Assembly (NCBI GenBank): GCA_017520935.1
Contig: JAFXEF010000004.1
Span: 1-62,600 of the forward strand
Source: Bacteroidaceae bacterium
GTDB lineage: Bacteria > Bacteroidota > Bacteroidia > Bacteroidales > Bacteroidaceae
Length of the DNA: 62,600 nucleotides
Direction: 5' to 3'
Shown here: positions 1-9,613 of the stretch, piece after piece
How the letters are laid out: each line of letters begins with the position of its first letter
Position numbering within the stretch: position 1 is the stretch's first letter
Position numbers and translations under genes: made by a program
The notes under the pieces: model-generated
Seen by the model: only the letters and a program-made list of their open reading frames with translations
The model's database searches: none
What the model was told of the DNA's origin: nothing

Positions 1-71
1 TTAAGAAGCAGCGCAGAATGATTGCGAGAATGAAGACTGAGTTGCGTTGGAGAGAGCTTAACAACAATTAA
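1..71 (+). CDS. rpmC: 50S ribosomal protein uL29, 3' end only
   Basis: The reading frame open from base 3 encodes the last 22 residues of uL29, ending RWRELNNN before TAA at 69-71. The gene starts left of the window. The C-terminal [12 protein letters not shown] segment and the position directly upstream of rpsQ fit the S10/spc gene order. uL29 is a small helical protein near the 50S exit tunnel. Confidence 0.85.
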   Translation, partial: KKQRRMIARMKTELRWRELNNN

Positions 72-82
72 TATTGGTTCTC

Positions 83-340
83 ATGGAAGAAAAAAGCTTA
101 AGAAAAGAAAGAATCGGTGTTGTAGTGAGCGACAAGATGGATAAGACCATCGTAGTGGCTGCTAAGTATAAGGAAAGACACCCTATTTATGGTAAATTCG
201 TGACCAAGACGAAGAAATACCATGCTCATGATGAGAAGAACGATTGCCATCCTGGTGATACCGTACGTATTCAGGAGACACGTCCCTTGAGCAAGACTAA
301 GAGATGGAGAGTAGTAGAAATCATTGAAAGAGCTAAGTAA
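83..340 (+). CDS. rpsQ: 30S ribosomal protein uS17
   Basis: An 85-residue protein starting [16 protein letters not shown]; uS17 is a primary 16S rRNA binder with an OB fold. The core reads [11 protein letters not shown], then [19 protein letters not shown], then [17 protein letters not shown], and the length is normal. I chose the ATG at 83; an in-frame TTG lies at 74, only two bases after the rpmC stop, but would add VL before the conserved start. rplN begins 2 bases after the stop, so the genes are tightly co-transcribed. Confidence 0.96.
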   Translation: MEEKSLRKERIGVVVSDKMDKTIVVAAKYKERHPIYGKFVTKTKKYHAHDEKNDCHPGDTVRIQETRPLSKTKRWRVVEIIERAK

Positions 341-342
341 TT

Positions 343-708
343 ATGATACAGGTAGAATCCAGACTTACAGTATGTGACAACAGCGGTGCTAAGGAGGCTC
401 TTTGTATTCGCGTTCTCGGCGGTACAAGAAGACGTTACGCTTCTGTTGGTGATATTATCGTGGTATCCGTTAAGAGCGTCATACCTTCAAGCGACCTGAA
501 GAAAGGTACCGTATCTAAGGCTTTGATTGTACGTACCAAGAAGGAGATTCGTCGTGCTGACGGGTCTTACATCCGCTTTGACGACAACGCTTGCGTTCTC
601 TTGAACAACGCTGGAGAACTTAGAGCAAGCCGTATCTTTGGTCCCGTAGCACGTGAGCTTCGTGCCGTAAACATGAAGGTTGTTTCACTCGCTCCGGAAG
701 TACTCTAA
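343..708 (+). CDS. rplN: 50S ribosomal protein uL14
   Basis: A 121-residue, full-length uL14. It begins [18 protein letters not shown] and carries the typical [19 protein letters not shown] and the C-terminal [10 protein letters not shown] segments. uL14 contributes to the 30S-50S bridge. It follows rpsQ by two bases and precedes rplX by 20. Confidence 0.97.
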   Translation: MIQVESRLTVCDNSGAKEALCIRVLGGTRRRYASVGDIIVVSVKSVIPSSDLKKGTVSKALIVRTKKEIRRADGSYIRFDDNACVLLNNAGELRASRIFGPVARELRAVNMKVVSLAPEVL

Positions 709-728
709 TTTATAAAACAGATAAAGTA

Positions 729-1049
729 ATGAGTAAATTACATATTAAGAAAGGCGATACGGTTTATGTAAATGCCGGCGAGAGCAAGGGCAAGACCGGT
801 CGCGTATTGAAGGTGCTGGTTGAGAAACAGCGCGCTATCGTAGAGGGCGTAAATATGGTTTCTAAGAGCACCAAGCCTAGCGCAAAGAATCCGCAAGGTG
901 GTATTGTTAAACAAGAAGCGCCTATTCACATCTCTAACCTCAATGTTGTAGATCCTAAGACAGGTAAGCCGACACGTATCGGCCGTAAGGTTGGTGCTGA
1001 TGGCAAGTTAGTGCGTGTTTCTAAAAAATCAGGAGAGGAGATTAAGTAA
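729..1049 (+). CDS. rplX: 50S ribosomal protein uL24
   Basis: A 106-residue protein with the KOW motif near residues 5-35 ([20 protein letters not shown]) and the uL24 segment [14 protein letters not shown]. uL24 is an assembly initiator of the 50S subunit. Its stop codon overlaps the rplE start by one base (TAATG), suggesting translational coupling. Confidence 0.97.
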   Translation: MSKLHIKKGDTVYVNAGESKGKTGRVLKVLVEKQRAIVEGVNMVSKSTKPSAKNPQGGIVKQEAPIHISNLNVVDPKTGKPTRIGRKVGADGKLVRVSKKSGEEIK

Positions 1050-1606
1050 TGAGTAATACTGCAAGTCTTAAGAAAGAATACAACGAGCGCATAGCGCCCG
1101 CGTTGATGAAGCAATTCCAATATTCTTCGCCTATGCAGGTTCCTGTATTGAAGAAGATTGTAATCAACCAAGGTTTGGGTATGGCTACACAGGATAAGAA
1201 GATTATCGATGTGGCTATCAACGAGATTACTGCTATCACTGGTCAGAAGGCTGTTGCTACAATCTCTCGTAAGGACATCGCTAACTTCAAGTTGCGTAAG
1301 AAGATGCCCGTTGGTGTTATGGTGACACTTCGTCGTGAAAGAATGTACGAGTTCCTGGAGAAGCTGGTTCGTGTGGCTCTGCCCCGTATCCGTGACTTCA
1401 AGGGTATCGAGAGCAAGTTTGACGGTATGGGTAACTACTCTTTGGGTATCCAGGAGCAGATTATCTTCCCCGAAATCAATATCGATAGCATCACTCGTAT
1501 CTTGGGTATGAATATCACTTTCGTAACAACGGCTAAGACCGACGAAGAAGGCTATGCTCTTCTCAAGGAGTTCGGTTTGCCTTTTAAGAACGCTAAAAAC
1601 GACTAA
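1049..1606 (+). CDS. rplE: 50S ribosomal protein uL5
   Basis: A 185-residue, full-length uL5, the 5S rRNA-binding protein of the central protuberance. Recognisable segments are [32 protein letters not shown] and [15 protein letters not shown]. The ATG overlaps the rplX stop. Confidence 0.97.
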   Translation: MSNTASLKKEYNERIAPALMKQFQYSSPMQVPVLKKIVINQGLGMATQDKKIIDVAINEITAITGQKAVATISRKDIANFKLRKKMPVGVMVTLRRERMYEFLEKLVRVALPRIRDFKGIESKFDGMGNYSLGIQEQIIFPEINIDSITRILGMNITFVTTAKTDEEGYALLKEFGLPFKNAKND

Positions 1607-1610
1607 TAGT

Positions 1611-1910
1611 ATGGCAAAAGAATCAATGAAAGCCCGCGAGGTTAAGCGCGCAAAGATGGTTGCTCGTTATGCTGAGAAGCGTGCCGCTTTGAAGGAAATC
1701 GTAAGAACAGGTGATCCTGTTGAGGCTTACGAGGCTGCTCAGAAGTTGCAATCTATTCCCAAGAACGCTAACCCCATCCGTTTGCACAACCGTTGCAAGC
1801 TGACTGGTCGTCCCAAAGGCTATATCCGCATGTTTGGTATTTCACGTATCCAATTCCGCGAGATGGCTTCTAAGGGTTTGATTCCCGGTGTAAAGAAGGC
1901 TAGCTGGTAA
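1611..1910 (+). CDS. rpsN: 30S ribosomal protein uS14, zinc-independent long form
   Basis: A 99-residue protein starting [16 protein letters not shown]. The C-terminal core is [19 protein letters not shown] then [18 protein letters not shown]. It has only one cysteine in this region, so it is the long C-minus form that does not bind zinc. An upstream in-frame start at 1554 lies inside rplE and gives a non-homologous leader; the ATG four bases after the rplE stop is the real start. Confidence 0.96.
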   Translation: MAKESMKAREVKRAKMVARYAEKRAALKEIVRTGDPVEAYEAAQKLQSIPKNANPIRLHNRCKLTGRPKGYIRMFGISRIQFREMASKGLIPGVKKASW

Positions 1911-1941
1911 GAAGAAATTCGAGATTGTTAAATAAATATTG

Positions 1942-1956
1942 TCAGGAGAGTCCTGA
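1942..1956 (+). promoter_or_regulatory. Small hairpin before rpsH
   Basis: A six-base inverted repeat, TCAGGA-GAG-TCCTGA, lies in the 67-base gap between rpsN and rpsH, which is wide for this operon. uS8 is the autoregulator of spc operons in enterobacteria, so a control role is conceivable. The stem is short and this is only a suggestion. Confidence 0.3.
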
Positions 1957-1977
1957 TTAATTTAATTTAAAAAAACT

Positions 1978-2373
1978 ATGACAGATCCAATTGCAGATTA
2001 TCTGACGAGGTTGAGAAACGCAATCAGTGCAAAGCACAGAGTTGTAGAGGTTCCTGCCTCAAACTTGAAGAAGGAGATCACCAAGATCCTCTTTGACAAA
2101 GGTTACATCTTGAACTACATGTTTGTAGAAGATGGTCCTCAAGGTACAATCAAGATTGCCTTGAAGTATGATGCCGCTAATAAGGTTAGCGCAATCAAGA
2201 AATTGATTAGAGTATCTTCACCCGGTTTGCGTAAGTACACTGGTTACAAAGATATGCCGAGAGTAATTAACGGATTGGGTATTGCTATTTTATCTACATC
2301 CAAAGGTGTAATGACTGACAAGGAAGCTGCCGATCTGAAGATTGGTGGTGAGGTTCTTTGCTATGTATATTAA
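1978..2373 (+). CDS. rpsH: 30S ribosomal protein uS8
   Basis: A 131-residue, full-length uS8. It opens MTDPIADYLTRLRNA and closes LSTSKGVMTDKEAADLKIGG then EVLCYVY, both diagnostic. uS8 binds helix 21 of 16S rRNA and in E. coli represses its own operon. Confidence 0.97.
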   Translation: MTDPIADYLTRLRNAISAKHRVVEVPASNLKKEITKILFDKGYILNYMFVEDGPQGTIKIALKYDAANKVSAIKKLIRVSSPGLRKYTGYKDMPRVINGLGIAILSTSKGVMTDKEAADLKIGGEVLCYVY

Positions 2374-2388
2374 TGTGGAGGATTTGCT

Positions 2389-2943
2389 ATGTCTAGAATT
2401 GGAAAATTGCCTATCGCTGTTCCTGCAGGTGTTACAGTAACACTGAAGGATGATGTGGTTACCGTTAAGGGACCCAAGGGTGAGTTGAGTCAATATGTAA
2501 ATCCTCTGATCACTGTTACTGTCAATCCTGGTGAGGTGATTGTATCACGTAGCAGCGATGAGAAGCAGGAACGTGCATTCCACGGTTTGTATCGTGCCCT
2601 GATCAACAATATGGTTGTTGGTGTGTCAGAAGGCTACAAGAAGGAGCTTGAGCTCGTAGGTGTCGGTTTCCGTGTATCTAACACTGGTAATGTGATGGAG
2701 CTCGCTTTGGGTTTTACACACCCCATCTACATGGTATTGCCTCCTGAAATCAAGGTTGAGACCAAGACCGAAAGAAATAAGAACCCGCTGATCACATTGG
2801 AGTCTTGTGACAAGCAACTGCTTGGTGCAGTATGCGCTAAGATTCGCTCTTTCCGCAAGCCTGAACCGTACAAGGGCAAGGGTGTTAAGTTTGTTGGTGA
2901 GGTTATCCGTAGAAAGTCGGGTAAGTCTGCCGGCGCTAAGTAA
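2389..2943 (+). CDS. rplF: 50S ribosomal protein uL6
   Basis: A 184-residue, full-length uL6 with its two related alpha/beta domains. Diagnostic segments are MSRIGKLPIAVPAGV near the start and EPYKGKGVKFVGEVIRRKSG at the end. uL6 supports the elongation-factor binding region of the 50S subunit. Confidence 0.97.
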   Translation: MSRIGKLPIAVPAGVTVTLKDDVVTVKGPKGELSQYVNPLITVTVNPGEVIVSRSSDEKQERAFHGLYRALINNMVVGVSEGYKKELELVGVGFRVSNTGNVMELALGFTHPIYMVLPPEIKVETKTERNKNPLITLESCDKQLLGAVCAKIRSFRKPEPYKGKGVKFVGEVIRRKSGKSAGAK

Positions 2944-2968
2944 TTAATTCTTTAAAAGAAGTACGATT

Positions 2969-3310
2969 ATGATAACAAAACAAGAAAGACGAATCAAGAT
3001 TAAATATAGAGTACGTAATAAGATTTCAGGTACTCTGGAACGTCCCCGTATGACCGTATTCCGCAGCAATAAGCAGATTTACGTTCAGATTATCGAGGAC
3101 TTGAATGGCCGCACATTGGCTGCTGCCTCTTCATTGGGCATGGAGAAGATGCCTAAGAAGGAGCAGGCTGCCAAGGTAGGTGAGCTTATCGCCCAGAAGG
3201 CTCAAGAGGCAGGTATCACAGCTGTTGTATTTGACCGTAACGGATACCTCTATCATGGGAGAGTAAAGGAAGTGGCTGATGCCGCACGTAAAGGTGGACT
3301 TAAATTTTAA
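2969..3310 (+). CDS. rplR: 50S ribosomal protein uL18
   Basis: A 113-residue uL18, a 5S rRNA-binding protein. It starts [20 protein letters not shown] and carries [20 protein letters not shown] and the C-terminal [20 protein letters not shown]. It precedes rpsE by 5 bases. Confidence 0.97.
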   Translation: MITKQERRIKIKYRVRNKISGTLERPRMTVFRSNKQIYVQIIEDLNGRTLAAASSLGMEKMPKKEQAAKVGELIAQKAQEAGITAVVFDRNGYLYHGRVKEVADAARKGGLKF

Positions 3311-3315
3311 TCATC

Positions 3316-3828
3316 ATGGCAGTAAATAAAGTTAAGATTACTAACGATATCGAGTTGAAAGACAGACTCGTTGCAATCAACCGTGTTACTAAGGTAACCA
3401 AAGGTGGACGTACCTTCACATTCGCTGCAATCGTTGTAGTAGGTAATGAGGATGGCGTTATCGGTTGGGGCTTAGGTAAAGCTGGTGAAGTTACTGCTGC
3501 TATCTCTAAGGGTGTTGAGGCTGCGAAGAAGAATCTTGTTCGCGTACCTGTGCTTAAGGGCACTATCCCTCATGAGGTAGAGGTTCGCTTCGGTGGTGCT
3601 CAGGTATTCTTGAAACCTGCATCTGCCGGTACTGGTGTTGTTGCCGGTGGCGCTATGCGTGCTGTGCTTGAGAGTGTTGGTGTTACTGACGTTTTGGCCA
3701 AGTCAAAGGGCTCTTCAAATCCTCATAACCTTGTAAAGGCTACTATCAAGGCTTTGGAAGAGTTGCGTGATGCAAGAACCGTTGCCCAGAATAGAGGTAT
3801 CAGTGTAGAACGTGTATTTAAAGGATAA
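3316..3828 (+). CDS. rpsE: 30S ribosomal protein uS5
   Basis: A 170-residue, full-length uS5. The double-stranded-RNA-binding-like domain is followed by the C-terminal domain with [20 protein letters not shown] and [20 protein letters not shown]. uS5 lines the mRNA entry tunnel and affects decoding accuracy. Confidence 0.97.
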   Translation: MAVNKVKITNDIELKDRLVAINRVTKVTKGGRTFTFAAIVVVGNEDGVIGWGLGKAGEVTAAISKGVEAAKKNLVRVPVLKGTIPHEVEVRFGGAQVFLKPASAGTGVVAGGAMRAVLESVGVTDVLAKSKGSSNPHNLVKATIKALEELRDARTVAQNRGISVERVFKG

Positions 3829-3840
3829 GGAGGAACAGAA

Positions 3841-4017
3841 ATGGCAACTATTAAGGTAAAGCAAGTAAAAAGTAGAATCGGTGCTCCGATAGATCAGAAG
3901 AGAACTCTCGATGCTCTCGGTTTGCGCAAGATGAACAAGGTAGTTGAGCATGAGGCTACTCCTTCTATTTTAGGTATGATCAACAAGGTTAAGCACTTGG
4001 TTGCAGTTGTTGAGTAA
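3841..4017 (+). CDS. rpmD: 50S ribosomal protein uL30
   Basis: A 58-residue protein starting MATIKVKQVKSRIGAPIDQK and continuing RTLDALGLRKMNKVVEHE. This is the normal length and sequence for bacterial uL30. It sits in the standard rpsE-rpmD-rplO order, with GGAGGA about 9 bases upstream of the ATG. Confidence 0.95.
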   Translation: MATIKVKQVKSRIGAPIDQKRTLDALGLRKMNKVVEHEATPSILGMINKVKHLVAVVE

Positions 4018-4042
4018 TTTATTAAAACAAAAGATTACGATT

Positions 4043-4489
4043 ATGAAATTAAATAGTTTAAAACCTGCTGAAGGCTCAACAAAGACGAGAAAGAGAATAG
4101 GCCGTGGTCCCGGTTCTGGCTTGGGTGGTACCTCTACCCGTGGTCACAAGGGTGCCAAGTCACGTTCTGGTTACTCAAAGAAGATTGGCTTTGAGGGTGG
4201 TCAGATGCCTCTGCAACGTCGTGTACCGAAGTTCGGTTTCAAGAACATCAACCGTGTTGAGTACAAGGCCATCAATGTTGGTGTGATCCAGGCATTGGCT
4301 GATGCTCAGAACCTGACAAAGGTTACTGTTGCTGATTTGATTGCTGCTGGCTTCGTATCAGCAAAGCATTTGGTAAAGATTCTTGGTAATGGCGAGATTA
4401 CTTCTAAGCTTGAGGTAGAGGCTCATGCATTCTCAAAGAGTGCTGTTGCGGCTATTGAGGCTAAGGGTGGTAGCGCAGTAAAACTCTAA
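4043..4489 (+). CDS. rplO: 50S ribosomal protein uL15
   Basis: A 148-residue protein starting MKLNSLKPAEGSTKTRKRIG. It has the glycine-rich RGPGSGLGGTSTRGHKGAKS and the FEGGQMPLQRRVPKFGF motif of uL15. An ATG at 4001 is in frame but lies inside rpmD and adds a non-conserved leader, so 4043 is preferred. Confidence 0.96.
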   Translation: MKLNSLKPAEGSTKTRKRIGRGPGSGLGGTSTRGHKGAKSRSGYSKKIGFEGGQMPLQRRVPKFGFKNINRVEYKAINVGVIQALADAQNLTKVTVADLIAAGFVSAKHLVKILGNGEITSKLEVEAHAFSKSAVAAIEAKGGSAVKL

Positions 4490-4492
4490 TCT

Positions 4493-5884
4493 ATGCATCC
4501 TTTATTAGTAGTATTAGTTATCGTAGCTGTTCTTGCCGCTTTCGCTTGGTGGAAGCGCAAGACAGTTATGAATATGTGGAATATCGAGGACCTTAAGACG
4601 AAGATTCTTGTAACCGTTGGTTTCATTGCAATCTATCGTTTCGGTACTCAGATTGTGCTTCCTGGCATTGATCCTGGTATGTTGGTTCAATTGCGCGAGC
4701 AGACTGGTACTGGCCTTCTTTCTCTCCTCGATATGTTCTCCGGCGGTGCATTCTCCAACGCTTCTATCTTTGCGTTAGGTGTGATGCCCTACATTTCTGC
4801 ATCTATCGTTGTGCAGCTTTTGGGTATGGTTATTCCTTATTTCCAGAAGATGCAGCGCGAGGGTGAGAGTGGCCGTAGAAAGATGAATCAGATTACCCGT
4901 TATTTGACTATCGCCATTCTTTTGGTTCAGGGTCCTGCCTACCTCTTGAATCTGCGTTATCAGGCAATGGGTGCTATCAATGAGTCTATCACTTGGATGA
5001 CATTCATGATTACCTCTACCATTATCCTTGCTGCCGGTAGTATGTTTATCCTCTGGTTGGGTGAGCGTATCACAGACAAAGGTCTCGGTAACGGTGTTTC
5101 ATTGATTATCTTGGTTGGTATTATCGCTCGTCTGCCCGAGGCTTTCGTGCAGGAGTTGACTTCTCGTATGGCTTCTCCTGGTGCAGGTGGTCTGGTAATG
5201 TTCATTATTGAGATTTTGGCATTGTTGGCAATCATCTGTGGTGCTATCATGCTTGTTCAGGGTGTCCGCAAGGTGCCCGTGCAGTATGCCAAGCAGATGG
5301 TTAGTGGCAAGCAGTATGGTGGTGCACGCCAGTATATTCCTTTGAAGGTGAATGCTGCCAACGTGATGCCTATCATCTTTGCTCAGGCTATCATGTTCAT
5401 ACCTTTGACCTTTATCAACTATGCTACCATTGAGAGCGCTCCCGAATGGATCCGTTTGATGGTAGATATGAACAGCTGGCTCTACAACTTGATCTTTGCT
5501 ATCCTGATTATCGCGTTTACCCTGTTCTATACAGCGATTACCGTTAATCCGACCCAAATGGCTGAGGATATCAAGCGTAACAACGGCTTTATTCCTGGTG
5601 TTAAGCCTGGCAAGCCTACAGCTGATTATCTTGATACTATTATGTCTCGTATCACATGGCCTGGTGCTTTGTTCTTGGCTGTTGTGGCTATCCTTCCTTC
5701 TTTTGCATCTCTCTTCGGCGTGAAGGCTGAGTTTGCTCAGTTCTTCGGCGGTACATCACTGCTCATCTTGGTAGGTGTTGTACTTGATACGTTGCAGCAG
5801 ATTGAGAGTCACTTGTTGATGCGTCATTATGATGGTTTGTTGAAAACCGGCCGTATTAAAGGCCGTTCAGGTGCTGCCTATTAA
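4493..5884 (+). CDS. secY: Protein translocase subunit SecY, with an N-terminal hydrophobic extension
   Basis: SecY is the channel of the inner-membrane Sec translocon. The 463-residue frame carries about ten transmembrane segments and family motifs such as VMPYISASIVVQLL, FQKMQREGESGRRKMNQITR and ADYLDTIMSRITWPGALFL. The start is unusual. From the ATG at 4493, three bases after rplO, the protein begins with some 20 hydrophobic residues then WWKRK before the conserved MWNIEDLKTKI. A second in-frame ATG at 4568 would remove them but leaves the N-terminus shorter than usual. The added segment could be a real eleventh helix with its N-terminus outside. Placement after rplO and before map is standard. 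Confidence 0.95.
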   Translation: MHPLLVVLVIVAVLAAFAWWKRKTVMNMWNIEDLKTKILVTVGFIAIYRFGTQIVLPGIDPGMLVQLREQTGTGLLSLLDMFSGGAFSNASIFALGVMPYISASIVVQLLGMVIPYFQKMQREGESGRRKMNQITRYLTIAILLVQGPAYLLNLRYQAMGAINESITWMTFMITSTIILAAGSMFILWLGERITDKGLGNGVSLIILVGIIARLPEAFVQELTSRMASPGAGGLVMFIIEILALLAIICGAIMLVQGVRKVPVQYAKQMVSGKQYGGARQYIPLKVNAANVMPIIFAQAIMFIPLTFINYATIESAPEWIRLMVDMNSWLYNLIFAILIIAFTLFYTAITVNPTQMAEDIKRNNGFIPGVKPGKPTADYLDTIMSRITWPGALFLAVVAILPSFASLFGVKAEFAQFFGGTSLLILVGVVLDTLQQIESHLLMRHYDGLLKTGRIKGRSGAAY

Positions 5885-5895
5885 GAATTATTGTA

Positions 5896-6699
5896 ATGAT
5901 ATTTCTTAAGACACAGGATGAGATAGAACTACTTCGCCAAAGCAATCTCCTTGTCGGGAGAACTTTGGCGGAGATTGCCAAAATAATCAGGCCGGGTGTG
6001 ACAACTCGCCAGCTCGATAAGGTAGCTGAGGAGTTTATCCGTGACCATGGCGCGGTGCCCACATTCAAGGGCTTTCCTCACTATGAGAAGGGTTATCCCG
6101 CATTTCCCGGTACTTTGTGTACCTCGGTAAATGATATGATTGTTCATGGCATACCCAACGATATCGAGTTGAAGGATGGTGACATTGTTTCAGTGGATTG
6201 TGGAACCTATATGAATGGTTTTTGTGGTGACTCTGCATACACCTTTTGTGTAGGTGAGGTTTCGGAAGAGGTGAAGGAACTTCTTCGTGTGACCAAGGAA
6301 GCGCTCTATTTAGGTGTTGAGAATGCTGTTCACGGCAAGCGCTTGGGCGATATTGGATATGCTGTCCAGAGGCATTGCGAGTCGCACGGATATGGTGTCG
6401 TTCGCGAGTTCGTAGGACACGGTATCGGTCGTGAGATGCACGAAGACCCGCAAGTGCCCAATTATGGTAGCCGCGGCCGCGGTACATTGCTCAAGAAGGG
6501 TATGTGTATCGCCATCGAACCGATGATTACCCAAGGTGCCCGTAAGATCAAGTGGCATGACGACGGGTGGGGCGTTTCTACTGCCGATGGCAAGTGTGCA
6601 GCTCACTTTGAGCATACTGTTGCCGTAGGTATGGGTAAGGCAGATATTCTGTCTTCGTTCGAGTTTGTTGAGGAAGTATTACGTAACAAAGAGAATTAA
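5896..6699 (+). CDS. map: Methionine aminopeptidase, type I
   Basis: A 267-residue cytoplasmic metalloenzyme that removes the initiator methionine from new proteins. The five metal ligands are visible: two Asp in [18 protein letters not shown], His in [12 protein letters not shown], Glu in AIEPMI and Glu in FEHTVAV. A substrate-pocket His is in NDMIVHGIP. It lies 11 bases after secY and one base before infA, the usual spc-operon position. Confidence 0.97.
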   Translation: MIFLKTQDEIELLRQSNLLVGRTLAEIAKIIRPGVTTRQLDKVAEEFIRDHGAVPTFKGFPHYEKGYPAFPGTLCTSVNDMIVHGIPNDIELKDGDIVSVDCGTYMNGFCGDSAYTFCVGEVSEEVKELLRVTKEALYLGVENAVHGKRLGDIGYAVQRHCESHGYGVVREFVGHGIGREMHEDPQVPNYGSRGRGTLLKKGMCIAIEPMITQGARKIKWHDDGWGVSTADGKCAAHFEHTVAVGMGKADILSSFEFVEEVLRNKEN

Positions 6700-6700
6700 T

Positions 6701-6919
6701 ATGGCAAAGCAGACAGCTATTGAACAAGATGGTACCATTGTAGAGGCATTGTCCAATGCAATGTTCCGCGTTGAGTTGGAGAACGGACATGAGATTACCG
6801 CTCATATCTCAGGAAAGATGCGTATGCACTACATCAAGATCCTTCCTGGTGACCGTGTGAAGGTAGAGATGTCTCCGTATGACCTTACAAAAGGTAGAAT
6901 CAGTTTCAGATATAAATAA
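6701..6919 (+). CDS. infA: Translation initiation factor IF-1
   Basis: A 72-residue S1/OB-fold protein starting [17 protein letters not shown] and containing [20 protein letters not shown] and [20 protein letters not shown]-1 occupies the ribosomal A site during initiation. An in-frame upstream ATG at 6665 lies inside map and is not conserved; the ATG at 6701 gives the exact family length. Confidence 0.97.
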   Translation: MAKQTAIEQDGTIVEALSNAMFRVELENGHEITAHISGKMRMHYIKILPGDRVKVEMSPYDLTKGRISFRYK

Positions 6920-6933
6920 AACAGAATACGAAT

Positions 6934-7050
6934 ATGAAAGTAAGAGCATCATTGAAAAAACGTTCCGCAGATTGCAAAATTGTAAGACGTAACGGCGTTT
7001 TGTATGTAATTAACAAGAAAAATCCTAAGGAAAAGCAACGTCAAGGATAA
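6934..7050 (+). CDS. rpmJ: 50S ribosomal protein bL36, zinc-free form
   Basis: A 38-residue protein starting [19 protein letters not shown] and ending [10 protein letters not shown]. Of the usual C-C-C-H zinc ligands only one cysteine remains; the others are Ser, Asn and Lys, so no zinc site can form. I recall the same pattern in other Bacteroidales. It sits in the standard place between infA and rpsM. Confidence 0.95.
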   Translation: MKVRASLKKRSADCKIVRRNGVLYVINKKNPKEKQRQG

Positions 7051-7058
7051 TTTTTTAG

Positions 7059-7066
7059 TAATTTTG
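7059..7066 (+). promoter_or_regulatory. Possible internal promoter -7 box before rpsM
   Basis: TAATTTTG fits the Bacteroidetes -7 consensus TAnnTTTG and lies in the 35-base gap after rpmJ, 20 bases before the rpsM ATG. No convincing -33 TTTG is seen at the right distance. It could give the rpsM-rplQ part its own transcription. Confidence 0.4.
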
Positions 7067-7085
7067 CAGAAAATTTAGAAAATAT

Positions 7086-7466
7086 ATGGCTATAAGAATT
7101 GCTGGAGTAGACATACCTCAGAACAAACGAGGTGAAATCGCACTGACCTATATCTATGGTATCGGTCGCAGCAGTGCAAACCAGATTTTGGAGAAAGCTG
7201 GTGTAGATAAGGATGTTAAAGTAAAGGACTGGACCGACGATATGGCAGCTGCTGTCCGTGAGGTAATTGGCGCTGAGTATAAGGTAGAGGGTGATCTTCG
7301 CTCAGAGGTTCAGTTGAACATTAAGCGTTTGATGGATATCGGTTGCTACCGTGGTGTCCGTCATCGTATTGGCTTGCCTGTTCGTGGTCAAAGCACAAAG
7401 AACAATGCCCGTACACGTAAGGGTCGCAAGAAAACTGTTGCTAATAAGAAGAAAGCCACAAAGTAA
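7086..7466 (+). CDS. rpsM: 30S ribosomal protein uS13
   Basis: A 126-residue, full-length uS13 of the small-subunit head. It starts [20 protein letters not shown] and has [16 protein letters not shown] and the C-terminal [18 protein letters not shown]. It begins the alpha-operon portion rpsM-rpsK-rpsD-rpoA-rplQ. Confidence 0.97.
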   Translation: MAIRIAGVDIPQNKRGEIALTYIYGIGRSSANQILEKAGVDKDVKVKDWTDDMAAAVREVIGAEYKVEGDLRSEVQLNIKRLMDIGCYRGVRHRIGLPVRGQSTKNNARTRKGRKKTVANKKKATK

Positions 7467-7490
7467 GAATTAAAAGTTGATATATAAACT

Positions 7491-7880
7491 ATGGCAAAAA
7501 AATCAGTCGTAACAAAGAAAAGAAATGTGAAGGTTGATGCAATCGGACAGCTTCATGTTCATTCATCATTCAACAACATTATTGTTTCGCTTGCTAACAG
7601 TGAAGGCGAGGTTATCTCTTGGTCTTCGGCAGGTAAGATGGGATTCCGTGGTTCTAAGAAGAACACACCCTATGCAGCTCAGATGGCAGCAGAGGATTGC
7701 GCTAAGGTGGCTTACGACCTTGGCTTGAGAAAAGTGAAGGCCTATGTAAAGGGTCCTGGTAACGGACGTGAGTCTGCTATCCGCTCGGTACACGGAGCCG
7801 GTATTGAGGTTATGGAAATTATTGACGTTACACCGCTGCCCCACAACGGTTGTCGTCCTCCCAAGAGAAGAAAAGTATAA
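7491..7880 (+). CDS. rpsK: 30S ribosomal protein uS11
   Basis: A 129-residue, full-length uS11 of the 30S platform. Diagnostic segments are [40 protein letters not shown] and the C-terminal [18 protein letters not shown]. Confidence 0.97.
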   Translation: MAKKSVVTKKRNVKVDAIGQLHVHSSFNNIIVSLANSEGEVISWSSAGKMGFRGSKKNTPYAAQMAAEDCAKVAYDLGLRKVKAYVKGPGNGRESAIRSVHGAGIEVMEIIDVTPLPHNGCRPPKRRKV

Positions 7881-7900
7881 AATAACCTGTTCCCGACAGC

Positions 7901-7967
7901 TATTCAGCCCCGCTTTTTTGGATTGTACTCTTCCTATCTGCAATCGCGGCTGTAGGCGGGCTGGATA
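7901..7967 (+). ncRNA. Putative uS4 autoregulatory mRNA leader
   Basis: The 116-base gap between rpsK and rpsD is the longest in this otherwise tight cluster. Bases 7901-7913 (TATTCAGCCCCGC) can pair with 7956-7967 (GCGGGCTGGATA) as a long stem with one bulged C and one G-T pair; CCTAT at 7933 and GTAGG at 7952 can form an inner stem. uS4 is the classical alpha-operon repressor, and uS4 leader candidates have been described in Bacteroidia. The structure is visible; the function is inferred. Confidence 0.5.
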
Positions 7968-7996
7968 AATGTTGAGAATGCTTAATTGAAAATAAA

Positions 7997-8605
7997 ATGG
8001 CAAGATATACTGGACCAAAAACAAAGATTGCCCGTAGATTTGGTGAGCCCATCTTCGGACCTGATAAGATTTTAGCTAAGAGAAACTTCCCTCCTGGCCA
8101 GCATGGTAACAACAAACGTCGCAAGACCTCTGAGTATGGTCTTATGTTGGCTGAGAAGCAGAAGGCTAAGTATACATACGGTGTATTGGAGCGTCAGTTC
8201 CGCAACCTGTTCGACCATGCTGCCCGTAAGAACGGTATTACTGGTGTAATCCTTCTTCAGAGCCTCGAGTCACGTCTCGACAATGTCGTATATCGTCTGG
8301 GTATTGCTCCCACACGTGCAGCTGCCCGTCAGCTTGTTTCTCACAAGCACATCGTTCTCAACGGTAAGGTGGTTAACATCCCCTCTTGCGTTGTTAAGCC
8401 TGGCGATGTAGTAGGTGTTCGCGAGAAGTCTAAGTCTCTTGAGGTGATTGAGGCTGCTTTGGCTGGCTTCAACCACAGCAAGTATCCTTGGATTGAGTGG
8501 GATGAGTCAGCAAAGGCTGGTAAGTTCCTCCACGTTCCCGCACGTGAGGATATCCCCGAGAACATCAAGGAGCAACTGATTGTAGAATTGTACTCTAAAA
8601 ATTAA
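7997..8605 (+). CDS. rpsD: 30S ribosomal protein uS4
   Basis: A 202-residue uS4, the 16S rRNA 5'-domain assembly protein and usual autoregulator of its operon. Diagnostic parts are [19 protein letters not shown], the S4 RNA-binding domain with [20 protein letters not shown] and [19 protein letters not shown], and the C-terminal [17 protein letters not shown]. Confidence 0.97.
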   Translation: MARYTGPKTKIARRFGEPIFGPDKILAKRNFPPGQHGNNKRRKTSEYGLMLAEKQKAKYTYGVLERQFRNLFDHAARKNGITGVILLQSLESRLDNVVYRLGIAPTRAAARQLVSHKHIVLNGKVVNIPSCVVKPGDVVGVREKSKSLEVIEAALAGFNHSKYPWIEWDESAKAGKFLHVPAREDIPENIKEQLIVELYSKN

Positions 8606-8615
8606 TAATTTATTC

Positions 8616-9608
8616 ATGGCGATATTAGCATTTCAAAAACCTGATAAGGTTATAATGTTGGAGGCCGACTCGAAGTATGGTAAGTTCGAGTTCCGTCCCT
8701 TGGAACCAGGTTTCGGTATTACTATCGGTAATGCGCTCCGTCGCATCCTCCTCTCTTCGTTGGAGGGTTTTGCTATCAATACCATCAAGATTGACGGTGT
8801 GGAGCACGAGTTTGCCACAGTGCCGGGTGTCAAGGAGGATGTCACCAACATTATCTTGAACCTGAAGCAAGTTCGCTTCAAGCAGATTGTAGAAGAAGTT
8901 GAGACGGAAAAGGTTAGTATTACCGTTGAAAACGTAACCGAATTCAAGGCTGGCGATATAGGCAAGTGCTTGAGTGGATTTGAAGTGTTAAATCCTGAAT
9001 TGGTTATTTGCCGTTTAGATTCCAAAGCTACCATGCAGATGGAGCTTACTATCAACAAGGGGCGTGGCTATGTTCCCTCTGATGAGAATCGTGTGTACTG
9101 CACCGATATCAATACCATCCCCGTTGACTCTATCTACACTCCGATCCGTAATGTCAAGTACGCTATCGAGCAGTACCGCGTAGAGCAGAAGACTGACTAC
9201 GATAAGCTCGTGCTTGAGATATCCACCGATGGTTCCATCCACCCGAAGGATGCCTTGAAGGAAGCTGCCAAGATACTGATCCATCACTTCATGCTGTTCT
9301 CTGACGAGAAGATTACACTCGAGGATACAGAGTTCGATGCTAACGAAGAGTTTGATGAGGAAGTACTTCACATGCGCCAGCTGCTCAAGACCAAGTTGAC
9401 CGACATGAACCTTTCTGTCCGTGCCCTCAACTGCTTGAAGGCTGCCGAGGTTGACACGTTGGGCGATCTTGTACAGTTCAACAAGACCGACCTCCTCAAG
9501 TTCCGCAACTTCGGTAAGAAATCGCTCACCGAGCTTGATGATTTGCTCGAGGGTCTGAATCTGTCGTTTGGAACTGATATTAGTAAATACAAATTAGATA
9601 AAGATTAA
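8616..9608 (+). CDS. rpoA: DNA-directed RNA polymerase alpha subunit
   Basis: A 330-residue, complete alpha subunit. The N-terminal assembly domain has [20 protein letters not shown] and [20 protein letters not shown]. The C-terminal DNA- and activator-binding domain, about residues 250-325, has [20 protein letters not shown] and [16 protein letters not shown]. It lies 10 bases after rpsD and 5 before rplQ. Confidence 0.98.
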   Translation: MAILAFQKPDKVIMLEADSKYGKFEFRPLEPGFGITIGNALRRILLSSLEGFAINTIKIDGVEHEFATVPGVKEDVTNIILNLKQVRFKQIVEEVETEKVSITVENVTEFKAGDIGKCLSGFEVLNPELVICRLDSKATMQMELTINKGRGYVPSDENRVYCTDINTIPVDSIYTPIRNVKYAIEQYRVEQKTDYDKLVLEISTDGSIHPKDALKEAAKILIHHFMLFSDEKITLEDTEFDANEEFDEEVLHMRQLLKTKLTDMNLSVRALNCLKAAEVDTLGDLVQFNKTDLLKFRNFGKKSLTELDDLLEGLNLSFGTDISKYKLDKD

Positions 9609-9613
9609 TTGAA

